A DNA stretch of 64,000 bases from assembly GCF_900112825.1 (NCBI RefSeq), contig NZ_FONE01000009.1, positions 20,567 to 84,566 on the forward strand, given 5' to 3'. Shown here one piece after another: positions 8,931 to 17,120 of this stretch; within the stretch, counting starts at the first letter, position 1; each line of letters opens with the position of its first letter. The notes under the pieces were generated by a model. The model made no database searches. It was not told where the DNA came from and saw only the letters and a program-made list of their open reading frames with translations. The stretch comes from Nitrosomonas sp. Nm166 (lineage in GTDB: Bacteria > Pseudomonadota > Gammaproteobacteria > Burkholderiales > Nitrosomonadaceae). Made by a program: the position numbers and the translations under genes.

Positions 8931-9356
8931 ATGCTAAAGATCTTATTACCAGTGGATGGTTCAGATAATTCCAATAAAGCAGTCACTGATTTCATCCATT
9001 TACTGGATTGGTATAAGGAAAAGCCAGAGATTCACTTGCTGAATGTTCAGCATTCGCTAGATGGAAATGTTTCATTATTCATTAATCAGGCAGATATTAA
9101 GCAATACCATCAGGAAGAAGGCTTGAAAAGCCTGCAAAAAGCCCGTGATTTACTCGACCAGGCAGGTATCGCGTATCAGTATCATATTACTGTCGGTGAT
9201 CCGGCTGAAATGATTGTTCGTTTTTCTGCGGAGAAGCACTATGATCAGATCGTAATGGGGCCGCGTGGAAAAGGAAGCATACAAGGTTTATTACTGGGAT
9301 CTGTGACTAGCAAGGTGATGCAATTATCAAACATTCCTGTGTTATTGGTTAAATAA
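8931..9356 (+). CDS. Universal stress protein, UspA family, ATP-binding type
   Basis: 141 residues, single Usp domain. It begins MLKILLPVDGSDNSNKAV, with the Asp of the nucleotide pocket, and ends with the ATP-binding pattern G-2x-G-9x-G-S within GPRGKGSIQGLLLGSVTSKV followed by IPVLLVK. AGGGA precedes the ATG. Such proteins dimerise in the cytoplasm and support survival under stress; the partner is unknown. It sits between the TerC gene and the GAF-ATPase gene, with 94 bp to the latter. Confidence 0.9.
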   Translation: MLKILLPVDGSDNSNKAVTDFIHLLDWYKEKPEIHLLNVQHSLDGNVSLFINQADIKQYHQEEGLKSLQKARDLLDQAGIAYQYHITVGDPAEMIVRFSAEKHYDQIVMGPRGKGSIQGLLLGSVTSKVMQLSNIPVLLVK

Positions 9357-9450
9357 CATTGCTGAGGTAGGCTTATGGATGCGCCCTCTTATGTAAAATT
9401 TTTATAATCAATCAATTATTTGAGTTTGAAAAATTCTTGAGGACTGATTC

Positions 9451-11838
9451 ATGAGTACAGCTGCCATTACCCCATTGATTCAGAAAAATGTTTCGGATGT
9501 TAATAGTGAACTCAATTTCTCCAAGAGTCTGCAATCGGCCATCAGTAAAATCCATGCAGCCAGTGATATTGATGAGATTATACTGGAGGTCAGTAAAGAT
9601 CTCTGTGCTGTGTTTAATGCAGAGCGATTGATTATTTATACCCTGAGTGAGGATCATGCATTCCTAGTTACTCGAGTCAAGGCCGGATTTGACTCCATGC
9701 AGAATTTGAAAGTACCGGTGGATAAAAGCACCATTACTGGCTACGTGAGTTTAAACAAGGTGATAGTAAATATCGAAGATGTTTACAATAAAAACGAATT
9801 AAGAAAAATTGATTTATCGCTCACCTTTTCTCAAAAGGTGGATAAGCGTACCGGTTATCGAACTAAGCAGATGCTCGTTGCACCGATTCTGCATGCGGAT
9901 ACCCAAGAATTAATGGGTGTGGTTCAGGTTATTAATCATAAAAATGATCAACCATTCCCAGCAATCGCCGTTAAGGGAATGGTTGAAATCTGCCAGATGC
10001 TTGCGATTGCCTTTAAGCATCGTTATCAGAAACCTGCCCAACTGCTGAAGTCAAAATATAACTACCTGATTTTTGATTCGGTGATTTCCGCCGCGGAGTT
10101 TGAATTAGCCACGCGCTCGGCGCGGGAAAGAGGGTGCGATCTGGAGGATGTGCTGACTGACGAGTTTCAGATTGGCTTGCCACTTATCGGCAAAGCGCTT
10201 TCTTCGTTTTTTGATATCCGCTATGAGCCTTTTAAGAAAGATCGCATCAAGCCGATGGATCTGCTCAAAAATTTAAAAAAAGATTATGTAGAAAGTAGTG
10301 CCTGGCTGCCAATTGATGAAACCAAAGAGGGATTAGTGATTTTAACGCTCGATCCTGAGCAAATTAAATCTCAGCGCATTGCTAACACGATTTTTCCCAA
10401 GCATAAGATTATCTATACCGTTACTACCAAGCATGAGTTTGCAGCAACAATTGAGCAATTTTATGGCAGTAGCCAGGATGAGATCGCTGCGGGTGATATC
10501 AATGAAATGCTCTTCAATCTTGAGGGAGAAAACGTTGAAGAGGTATCCAGTAGTGGCATAGAAGAGTCTTCAACGGCTTCAGATAATGAACTGGTTAAGC
10601 TGGTCAATAAAATCATTATTGACGCCCATAAAATGGGCGTGTCTGATATTCATGTGGAGCCTTACTCAGGAAAAGAGAAAACCAAAATTCGTTTTCGCAA
10701 GGATGGCTCATTAATGCCTTATATCGAGATTCCGGCCAGTTATCGCAATCCGTTAGTAACACGAATCAAGATTATGTGCGATATGGATATCTCCGAAAAG
10801 CGCAAACCACAGGATGGCAAGATTAAATTCAGGAAATTTTTTCCACTGGACATTGAGTTGCGGGTGGCCACCATTCCTTCGGCAGGCGGCCTGGAAGATG
10901 TCGTCATGCGTATTCTGTCGGCTGGTGAGCCGATTTCGCTGGAGAAAATGGGGTTCACCCTGCACAACCTGGAGGCGTTGAAAAAAATAATCAGCAAGCC
11001 GTACGGATTATTTTTTGTGTGCGGTCCGACGGGTTCGGGTAAAACCACTACCCTGCATTCCATCCTGAAATATCTTAATCGCCCAGACACCAAAATATGG
11101 ACTGCGGAAGACCCGGTTGAAATTACGCAAAAAGGGCTGCGGCAGGTGCAGATCAATGTCAAGGCCGGTTTGACCTTTCCGGTCATCATGCGCTCTTTTT
11201 TGCGCGCAGATCCGGATATCATCATGGTTGGCGAGATGCGTGACAAGGAAACCACCAGTATCGGCATCGAAGCTTCGCTAACGGGACATCTGGTTTTGGC
11301 TACGCTGCACACCAACAGTGCGCCGGAATCCGTGATCCGTCTGCTGGATATGGGCATGGATCCTTTTAATTTTTCGGATGCATTATTAGGAATTCTGGCG
11401 CAGCGGCTGGCTAAACGCCTGTGCAAATGTAAGCAAGGGTATGTGGCCAGTAAGCATGAAATCAAAGCGCTATTGACGGAGTACTGTGAAGAGTTGAAAA
11501 ATATTGAGCGGTTTAAGGCCAATCCGGAGGCTGCCTATCAAGAAATTCATGACCAGTGGATCAAACAATACGGCGATGACAAGGGCCAGATCACACTGTA
11601 TAAACCGATTGGTTGCGACGACTGCGCAGGCAGCGGATTTTCCGGCCGTGTGGCATTGCATGAACTGATGACTGCCAGTAATGCATTGAAAAAGAACATC
11701 CAGGAGCACGCCCGAGTGGCGGAAATGCTGGTGACGGCACTGAACGATGGTATGCGAACATTAAAGCAGGACGGCATCGAGAAGGTATTGCAGGGGATTA
11801 CGGATATTCATCAGGTGCGGGTGGTGTGTATCAAGTAA
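9451..11838 (+). CDS. PilB/GspE-type secretion ATPase with N-terminal GAF domain
   Basis: 795 residues. A GAF-type sensory domain occupies about residues 25-190, a type II secretion N-terminal region about 205-350, and the hexameric T2SSE ATPase about 380-790. Walker A is GPTGSGKTT (525-533), Walker B is IIMVGEMRD (about 590-598), and the zinc-binding cysteines are Cys658/Cys660 and Cys722/Cys725 near the C-terminus. The ATPase core matches PilB/GspE, which powers pilus or pseudopilus assembly. It is not in a pil or gsp operon, but a pilin gene lies 1.6 kb away. The fused GAF domain suggests control by a small ligand or by cyclic nucleotides; no ligand can be named. Confidence 0.88.
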   Translation: MSTAAITPLIQKNVSDVNSELNFSKSLQSAISKIHAASDIDEIILEVSKDLCAVFNAERLIIYTLSEDHAFLVTRVKAGFDSMQNLKVPVDKSTITGYVSLNKVIVNIEDVYNKNELRKIDLSLTFSQKVDKRTGYRTKQMLVAPILHADTQELMGVVQVINHKNDQPFPAIAVKGMVEICQMLAIAFKHRYQKPAQLLKSKYNYLIFDSVISAAEFELATRSARERGCDLEDVLTDEFQIGLPLIGKALSSFFDIRYEPFKKDRIKPMDLLKNLKKDYVESSAWLPIDETKEGLVILTLDPEQIKSQRIANTIFPKHKIIYTVTTKHEFAATIEQFYGSSQDEIAAGDINEMLFNLEGENVEEVSSSGIEESSTASDNELVKLVNKIIIDAHKMGVSDIHVEPYSGKEKTKIRFRKDGSLMPYIEIPASYRNPLVTRIKIMCDMDISEKRKPQDGKIKFRKFFPLDIELRVATIPSAGGLEDVVMRILSAGEPISLEKMGFTLHNLEALKKIISKPYGLFFVCGPTGSGKTTTLHSILKYLNRPDTKIWTAEDPVEITQKGLRQVQINVKAGLTFPVIMRSFLRADPDIIMVGEMRDKETTSIGIEASLTGHLVLATLHTNSAPESVIRLLDMGMDPFNFSDALLGILAQRLAKRLCKCKQGYVASKHEIKALLTEYCEELKNIERFKANPEAAYQEIHDQWIKQYGDDKGQITLYKPIGCDDCAGSGFSGRVALHELMTASNALKKNIQEHARVAEMLVTALNDGMRTLKQDGIEKVLQGITDIHQVRVVCIK

Positions 11839-11916
11839 GCGGGTTGGGTTTGTATTCGATGCGAGTAGGGTATACTGGTACTTTGAAAATTTAATATCCT
11901 AGAGTGAGAGTTCTAT

Positions 11917-12147
11917 ATGTCAACCGCATTTAAGCAAGTTATTGAGAGTATCAGAGCGCTCACTGCTGATGAAAAAGCTTTGCTGGCACCTTGCCTTATT
12001 GCTTCCTTGGAATCAGGACAGGATGTTGGTGTGGATGAGGCATGGGCGGAACTGGCTGAGAAGCGCTATCTGGAGCTTGAATCCGGCATGGTGAATGGTT
12101 TGTCGTGGGAGGAAATCAAAAAGGAAGTAAAAAGCCGGAATGCCTGA
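11917..12147 (+). CDS. Antitoxin-like addiction module component (TIGR02574 family)
   Basis: 76 residues. It opens with a short helix ending in LTADEKALLAPCLIASLE and closes with EIKKEVKSR, the arrangement of the 'putative addiction module component' family that pairs with ParE/RelE-type toxins. Its stop overlaps the ATG of the toxin reading frame by 8 bp, the usual coupled layout. The antitoxin reading frame is intact although the toxin is not. Confidence 0.8.
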   Translation: MSTAFKQVIESIRALTADEKALLAPCLIASLESGQDVGVDEAWAELAEKRYLELESGMVNGLSWEEIKKEVKSRNA

Positions 12148-12432
12148 AGTTATTTTTCACCCGGCTGTTGCCATTGAGATCAAACCTCATATGAATGCTA
12201 TCAAAATCAAGCAGAAGGATTGGGCGATGACTTTCTGGATGAATTGGGGTTGACATACCAAACGATAACTGAGCTTCCAGATACCTGGCCAAAATTTAAA
12301 AAAGACTACCGCAGGTTTCTACTGGGAAAATTTCCTTTCTCGATAATATATCGCCTGAATAAAAACACCATCTTTGTGGTAGCAGTGATGCACAACAGCA
12401 GAAAGCCGGGCTATTGGAAAACACGTACTTAA
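12140..12432 (+). pseudogene. ParE/RelE-type toxin, broken by a one-base deletion
   Basis: The frame starting at 12140 (MPEVIFHPAVAIEIK) is the N-terminus of a ParE-like toxin, but after codon AAA at 12182-12184 it runs into nonsense and stops about 55 bases later. From TCA at 12187 another frame continues smoothly with SYECYQNQAEGLGDDFLDEL, then LLGKFPFSIIYRL, and ends NSRKPGYWKTRT at 12432, all typical of the same toxin. One base missing around 12185-12186 explains the break. Unless recoding occurs, no full toxin is made. The 3' frame alone (from 12220) would lack the first strand and helix. Confidence 0.8.
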
Positions 12433-12490
12433 CAAGAAATTAATGCAGACAATTTACCCCAGTGGTTCCTTTTGTCTTATTTGCGTTGAT

Positions 12491-12512
12491 GTGACCAAAA
12501 TTGTCACTTTTT
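12491..12512 (+). terminator. Probable Rho-independent terminator of the toxin-antitoxin locus
   Basis: GTGAC at 12491-12495 pairs with GTCAC at 12503-12507 around a 7-nt loop, followed at once by five T residues. The stem is short. It lies 58 bp after the toxin stop and before the RAYT module. Confidence 0.5.
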
Positions 12513-12532
12513 GACGTAATGCGCTCTGAAGT

Positions 12533-12571
12533 GTAGCCCGCGTGGTCCGATTAGCGCAGCGTTAACTGGAC
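12533..12571 (+). repeat. Diverged REP-like element on the 5' side of the RAYT gene
   Basis: GTAGCCCGCGT at 12533-12543 is followed by an imperfect palindrome: GTCC at 12545-12548 pairs with GGAC at 12568-12571, and TTA with TAA inside, separated by a two-base mismatch. The internal GATTAGC matches the perfect REPs at 13265 and 13399. TAGCCCGCGT recurs inverted at 13436-13445, so it frames the RAYT gene on both sides. Confidence 0.5.
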
Positions 12572-12604
12572 GCCTGTTATTTGAACTAATAGCTAACATC
12601 GATA

Positions 12605-12618
12605 CTGTCTCGAGACAG
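12605..12618. promoter_or_regulatory. Perfect 14-bp palindrome in the RAYT leader
   Basis: CTGTCTCGAGACAG reads the same on both strands and ends 13 bases before the RAYT ATG, abutting the purine-rich GGGGAAGAG that serves as ribosome-binding site. It could be an operator or, in RNA, a small hairpin limiting translation. Neither role is shown by sequence alone. Confidence 0.4.
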
Positions 12619-12631
12619 GGGAAGAGATGAG

Positions 12632-13162
12632 ATGTCCAACTATCGGCGCGTTTTCATACCGGGAGGTACCTGGTTCTTCACGGTGAACCTGCTGCAACGG
12701 CATAATAATGATTTACTCGTGCGCGAAATTAACTTGTTGCGCGAAGCGGTGAAACGGGTGCGTAAAAGCTATCCTTTTCGAATCGATGCCTGGGTGGTTT
12801 TGCCGGAGCATTTGCATTGTGTGTGGACTTTGCCGCCGGGTGATGCCGATTTCAGTACGCGATGGCGTTTGATCAAAAGCGGATTTTCGCGTGCATTGCC
12901 CAGAACCGAATATCGGTCGAATATACGCAAAGCGGCGGGAGAGCGTGGGATATGGCAACGGCGTTATTGGAAGCATTTGATACGTGACGATACCGATTAT
13001 CAACGCCATGTCGATTATGTGCATGTGAACCTTTTCAAGCATGGTCACGTCAGGCGTGTAGCCGATTGGCCATATTCCACGTTCCATCAATATGTTGCGA
13101 GAGGCATTTATTCAATGGATTGGTGCGGTGATGCCAATTCCACGGTTGGCGGTGATGTGTGA
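12632..13162 (+). CDS. REP-associated tyrosine transposase (RAYT, Y1 HUH superfamily)
   Basis: 176 residues. The HUH-type motif is PEHLHCVW with His60 and His62, and the C-terminal block DYVHVNLFKHG (128-138) is the RAYT hallmark, with candidate catalytic Tyr129. RAYTs are single-copy, domesticated relatives of the IS200/IS605 transposase that nick DNA at GTAG-flanked REP hairpins. Here REP-like hairpins flank the gene on both sides (12533-12571, 13265-13294, 13399-13428), as in known REPtrons. The tail after residue 150 is poorly conserved. Confidence 0.88.
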   Translation: MSNYRRVFIPGGTWFFTVNLLQRHNNDLLVREINLLREAVKRVRKSYPFRIDAWVVLPEHLHCVWTLPPGDADFSTRWRLIKSGFSRALPRTEYRSNIRKAAGERGIWQRRYWKHLIRDDTDYQRHVDYVHVNLFKHGHVRRVADWPYSTFHQYVARGIYSMDWCGDANSTVGGDV

Positions 13163-13264
13163 TGGGAAAGCGGTGAATGGTGGTGATGTCATGGCCGGGA
13201 TTGGTGGAAATGGCGGGAAGGCGGAGAGACGGAAATAGCAAGAATGGCAGAATGGGTAGGAATG

Positions 13265-13294
13265 GTAGGCCCGATTAGCATCGCGTAATCGGGC
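13265..13294 (+). repeat. GTAG-REP hairpin, copy 1
   Basis: GTAG at 13265-13268 is followed by GCCCGATTA (13269-13277), an 8-nt spacer, and TAATCGGGC (13286-13294): a perfect 9-bp stem. The GTAG tetranucleotide 5' of a hairpin is the known RAYT recognition layout. The whole 30-bp unit occurs again, exactly inverted, at 13399-13428. Confidence 0.85.
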
Positions 13295-13390
13295 GGAGGT
13301 GTTGCCGGAATGTGGATAAGCCGGCCGTAAATAAAAGAGTATTGCGGGGATGTGAATAAATCGGATTGTAAGTAAAAGCCGGAGATTGTA

Positions 13391-13424
13391 ATAAAAAAGC
13401 CCGATTACGCGATGCTAATCGGGC
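13391..13424 (-). terminator. REP-derived Rho-independent terminator of the pilin gene
   Basis: Read on the minus strand, the 9-bp GC-rich stem of REP copy 2 is followed immediately by TTTTTTATTAC (13398 down to 13388). That is a textbook intrinsic terminator, placed 47 bp after the pilin stop codon at 13471. The rest of the 13163-13470 gap is low-information G/A-rich sequence without a gene. Confidence 0.7.
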
Positions 13425-13428
13425 CTAC
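13399..13428 (-). repeat. GTAG-REP hairpin, copy 2 (inverted)
   Basis: Exact reverse complement of 13265-13294, with its GTAG tetranucleotide on the minus strand at 13428-13425. The two copies are 104 bp apart and form a convergent pair resembling a BIME. Beyond it, ACGCGGGCTA at 13436-13445 is the inverted match of 12534-12543. Confidence 0.85.
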
Positions 13429-13470
13429 GCCGGCTACGCGGGCTAGATTCAGCTGTTGTAGGGGAATTTT

Positions 13471-13917
13471 TTAGCAGATCGAACCTGCTGCGCGTGTAGA
13501 GCATCCACCAGTCCGTCCCCAGGTTACTCCTCCTGTGCCGGTAATAGTTGGAGTGAGTATATAGGTATCAGCTGCAGCTATACCATTTTGAGCAACCGGT
13601 GTTGCAGTTATTACACCAGCAGCGTCAACCGTTACTGAGGTTACTCCTCCTGAAGCACCAGCATTATTTGGAACCTCAACTGTATTACGGGAACCTGTTG
13701 CAGGAACCGCGATAGCATTATTAGCAATACAACTACCGGTTTGTATACATAATTCAACCCCTGTCTTAAATGGAGCCGCTGCATTAACAATTTCAGTATA
13801 TCGAGATTTAACGGTGTAGTTCTGATAAGCAGGCACAGCCACAGCAGCCAAAATACCAATAATCGCCACAACGATCATTAATTCAATGAGTGTAAAACCT
13901 TTTTGTGCTTGTTGCAT
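13471..13917 (-). CDS. pilA: Type IVa major pilin-like protein
   Basis: 148 residues with a short prepilin leader MQQAQKG cut before Phe by prepilin peptidase. The mature N-terminus [20 protein letters not shown] has the conserved Glu5 and is the membrane/assembly helix, continuing into [14 protein letters not shown]. The globular part carries two cysteines near ELCIQTGSC and two at the C-terminus ([12 protein letters not shown]), compatible with a C-terminal disulfide loop. AAAGGAGA precedes the ATG. It stands alone, between a REP pair and a sigma-54-like promoter. Whether it is the major pilin (twitching, DNA uptake) or a minor one cannot be told here. Confidence 0.9.
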   Translation of the reverse strand: MQQAQKGFTLIELMIVVAIIGILAAVAVPAYQNYTVKSRYTEIVNAAAPFKTGVELCIQTGSCIANNAIAVPATGSRNTVEVPNNAGASGGVTSVTVDAAGVITATPVAQNGIAAADTYILTPTITGTGGVTWGRTGGCSTRAAGSIC

Positions 13918-13970
13918 TTGTTATTCTCCTTTAGGTTAAATAAGACACACCAAGTGTGTAATATATCTTA

Positions 13971-13987
13971 AGCAGGAATCATGCCCA
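13971..13987 (-). promoter_or_regulatory. Sigma-54-like -24/-12 promoter of the pilin gene
   Basis: On the minus strand GGGCATGATTCCTGCT fits the RpoN consensus TGGCAC-N5-TTGCW: GG and GC are separated by exactly ten bases, with CA and the final T conserved. Transcription would begin roughly 10 nt after the GC, leaving a leader of about 45 nt with the ribosome-binding site. Pilin genes of several proteobacteria are known to use sigma-54 with PilR. Confidence 0.55.
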
Positions 13988-14120
13988 AATTTGTTGAGAT
14001 AGAGCTTTCATAGTGGAATTAGAATTTATCCGTTCATTGGGATTGATAAACATGAGAATTGAGTGAGAAATCGATTGTTCAGCCTAGCCTGAATTGTACA
14101 GTAATCAAACCCTATTTTTC

Positions 14121-16907
14121 TCAATTACCAAATACTTCCTCCCACAGCGCCAGTACAGCCATGCGATCATCCTTTAAATGATTGCCTTCTATACGGGTAG
14201 GTTTCTGTGCTTGCCCATCGATGGGCGCGCTGCTGGTCATATCTGTATCGCCACTTAATCGCTTACGGTGCTGGATGCGCCGGAATTCCCGGTAGGCGGA
14301 ACGCACTTTTTCAGCCGTGCTGATGGAGATAAGTCCCAGTTCACCCGCCAGTTTCAGTAGAGCGATGTTGCCGATATTGCCAGTTAATTGGGAGTATTGG
14401 CAGGCATAGCCCAGTACCAGATATTGCACGATGAATTCGACATCGATAATGCCGCCACGGTCGTGTTTGATGTCGAACAGTGCGGTTGGATTGGGGTGAA
14501 CGTCGAGCATCTTTTCACGCATTTTTAAAATATCCTGTTTAAGCGCGATGAGATTGCGCGATTGGCACAGGATTTCTTTGCGCGTGTTCTCGAAAGCCTC
14601 TCCCACTTGCTTGTCACCTGCGACAAAACGCGCCCGGGTTAATGCTTGGTGCTCCCATACCCAGGCTTGTTCCCGTTGGTATTGTGCAAAAGCTTCCATC
14701 GAATTCACGAGTAAACCGCTGGCACCATTGGGGCGCAGGCGCAGATCCGTTTCATATAGCAAACCTGCCGAGGTATGACGGGTCAGCCAGGCATTGATGC
14801 TCTGGCCAAGCTTGGTATAAATTTCCGCTGCATCAGGGTGATCGTCTTCATACAGAAAAACCATGTCGAGATCCGAAGCATAGCCGAGTTCTTTTCCCCC
14901 CAGTTTGCCATAGCCGATAATGGCAAAGGCAGGTTTTTCCCGATGGCGTTTTTTCAAACCGGACCAGGCCAGGTTCAGTACGGTGTCCAGAACCAGATCG
15001 GCTAAGGCGGTCAAATGGTCGCTGAGTGTTTCGAGCAGTAACGAACCTTCCAGATCGGTCACCAATAACCGGAATACTTGAGCATGCTGAAAGTGCCGCA
15101 AGACGTCCATTTGCCACTCGATGACATCATTTTTGGGGCTATTGGCATGGTTCAGCAGATAGATGAGCTCATTGTTGAGCGTATGCCAGTCAGGAACAAG
15201 ATGCGGCGCATCATGGCGTAACAGTTCGTCCAGTAAAATAGGATGCCGTCCTAGATAGTCAGTGGCCCATTGGCTGATACTGACAAGTTTTGCGACCCGT
15301 TGCAGTGTGTAGGGATGTTCCAGCAGAAGCGCCAGGTAGGAAGTTTGCGAACTGATTTTTTCCAGCAACTGCAGCATACGTTCCAGTGTGATTTCAACCG
15401 GCGGAAGCTCGGCTACGGCTTCGATCAACATTGGGATCAGCGTATTGATTTGCTGTTGACTGGATTTCGGCAATTGATGATAAAAAGTACTGTGATAGAA
15501 CAAGCGTAACCGTTCGGAAATCTTTGCAGGCTCGGTGAATCCCATGGTGCTCAGTTGAGTGGCGGCGGCTTCAGTTTGCGAAATGTCCTGTGTTTCAGCC
15601 TGCCACAGATAAGCCAGCATGTCATGGGTAGGTGATTTTCTGGGAGTGGCAAAAATGAGCTCAAATTGACGCGTAACATTCTTGCGATGAATATCCAGCT
15701 GTTGCATGAAACTGGCGTAATCGGAGAATCCCATGGCGGTGGCGATGAGGGTCTGATCGGCAGGATTTAACGGTAGTGTTTGTGTCTGCTGATCATCGAG
15801 ATACTGAAGACGGTGTTCCAGTTTGCGCAGAAAGTGATAAGCCTGCGTGAGTTCCGTGACGGCTTGCTCCGGAAGCTGCTGTTTCTTCTGTAAACGTTGT
15901 AAGACACTCAAAGTGGGACGAATGCATAGATCAACATCGCGGCCGCCGCGGATCAACTGAAAAACTTGCGTGATAAATTCTATTTCACGAATGCCGCCGG
16001 GACCTAGTTTAATGTTATCGTGCATTTCGCGGCGTTCGACTTCCTTGCGTAATTGCGCATGTAAGCGACGCATCGCTTCATAAGCGCAGAAATCCAGATA
16101 CTTGCGGAATACAAAAGGCCTGACAATTTGTTCCATGAGAATGGATTCAGCTTCAGTATCAGAGCCTCCTGCGATTACCCGGCCTTTGATCCAGGCATGA
16201 CGTTCCCATTCCCGTCCTTGCTTGACGAAGTATTCTTCCAGCATGGGAAAACTGATTGCCAAAGGACTATTTTCTCCATGTGGACGCAGCCGCATATCGA
16301 CCCGGAACACATAACCCTCGGCCGTATAGTCATTGAGGCTGGCAATCAGTTTACGTCCAAGGCGGGCAAAGAATTCATGATTTGAAATGGATTTGGTACC
16401 ATCAGTTTCGCCCTCTTCCGGATAGACGAAAATCAGATCGACATCCGATGACACATTGAGTTCGCCGCCACCCAGCTTACCCATGGCGACAACCAGCATG
16501 CGCTGTGTAGTATTGCTGTGCTCGCCTTTGGGTAACCCAAACCGATTGGATTGAGTTAACCAATGTTCATGGTATTGGAGTGCAAAATTGATGGTAACTT
16601 CAGCAAGTTCGGTCATACTGGACATTACTTCGTATAAATCAGCCTGATGACTGAGGTCACGAATGGCTAATCGCAGCATGACCTGCTTGCGCAAATCACG
16701 CAGTACGCTATGCAGAATCTCTTCATGAGTGATGTGTTTGGATTGAGAATCCAGGAACGCCTGCATTTCAACTCTTCTGAAGGGAAGGTGGAGTGTTTTC
16801 AGCAGGGCTGTTTTTCGCGCCGGTTCGCTGTCCAGTATGCGCTGGACATAGCGGCTAAAAGGCAGTGCGCTGCTAACAATCGCATCAGGTGAAGGATCAC
16901 TATGCAT
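14121..16907 (-). CDS. glnE: Glutamine synthetase adenylyltransferase / adenylyl-removing enzyme
   Basis: 928 residues from the ATG at 16907 (MHSDPSPDA); a TTG 57 bases further up is unlikely. Two nucleotidyltransferase domains are visible: GGGELNVSSDVDLIFVY near residues 143-160 (adenylyl-removing half) and GGKELGYASDLDMVFLYEDD near 668-686 (adenylylating half), each with the paired Asp residues that bind metal. The enzyme switches GlnA activity by adding or removing AMP in response to PII and glutamine. It is transcribed away from the nitrilase-type gene, with 213 bp between the two starts. Confidence 0.95.
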   Translation of the reverse strand: MHSDPSPDAIVSSALPFSRYVQRILDSEPARKTALLKTLHLPFRRVEMQAFLDSQSKHITHEEILHSVLRDLRKQVMLRLAIRDLSHQADLYEVMSSMTELAEVTINFALQYHEHWLTQSNRFGLPKGEHSNTTQRMLVVAMGKLGGGELNVSSDVDLIFVYPEEGETDGTKSISNHEFFARLGRKLIASLNDYTAEGYVFRVDMRLRPHGENSPLAISFPMLEEYFVKQGREWERHAWIKGRVIAGGSDTEAESILMEQIVRPFVFRKYLDFCAYEAMRRLHAQLRKEVERREMHDNIKLGPGGIREIEFITQVFQLIRGGRDVDLCIRPTLSVLQRLQKKQQLPEQAVTELTQAYHFLRKLEHRLQYLDDQQTQTLPLNPADQTLIATAMGFSDYASFMQQLDIHRKNVTRQFELIFATPRKSPTHDMLAYLWQAETQDISQTEAAATQLSTMGFTEPAKISERLRLFYHSTFYHQLPKSSQQQINTLIPMLIEAVAELPPVEITLERMLQLLEKISSQTSYLALLLEHPYTLQRVAKLVSISQWATDYLGRHPILLDELLRHDAPHLVPDWHTLNNELIYLLNHANSPKNDVIEWQMDVLRHFQHAQVFRLLVTDLEGSLLLETLSDHLTALADLVLDTVLNLAWSGLKKRHREKPAFAIIGYGKLGGKELGYASDLDMVFLYEDDHPDAAEIYTKLGQSINAWLTRHTSAGLLYETDLRLRPNGASGLLVNSMEAFAQYQREQAWVWEHQALTRARFVAGDKQVGEAFENTRKEILCQSRNLIALKQDILKMREKMLDVHPNPTALFDIKHDRGGIIDVEFIVQYLVLGYACQYSQLTGNIGNIALLKLAGELGLISISTAEKVRSAYREFRRIQHRKRLSGDTDMTSSAPIDGQAQKPTRIEGNHLKDDRMAVLALWEEVFGN

Positions 16908-17120
16908 AATTGAGCATTGAGTAGTAAATTCTAGTTCGCTTACACCAGAGCAATCGTAAATCAAAATAGAACGTTATGAGCGTAAATGTTAGAATTTGGC
17001 TTGGTATTGAGCGTGCTTCTGTTTTATTGAGTATACTCATCATAGGTAAATGATAATACTGATGAATTCTATGAATAGGAACAGTTCTTTATCAGGATTC
17101 TGAAATTAAAGTATAAAAAA

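Noticed and set aside
12220..12432. Open frame taken as an independent toxin gene
   Set aside because: It is only the 3' part of the ParE-like toxin; the matching 5' part is in another frame from 12140, so it is scored as one pseudogene.
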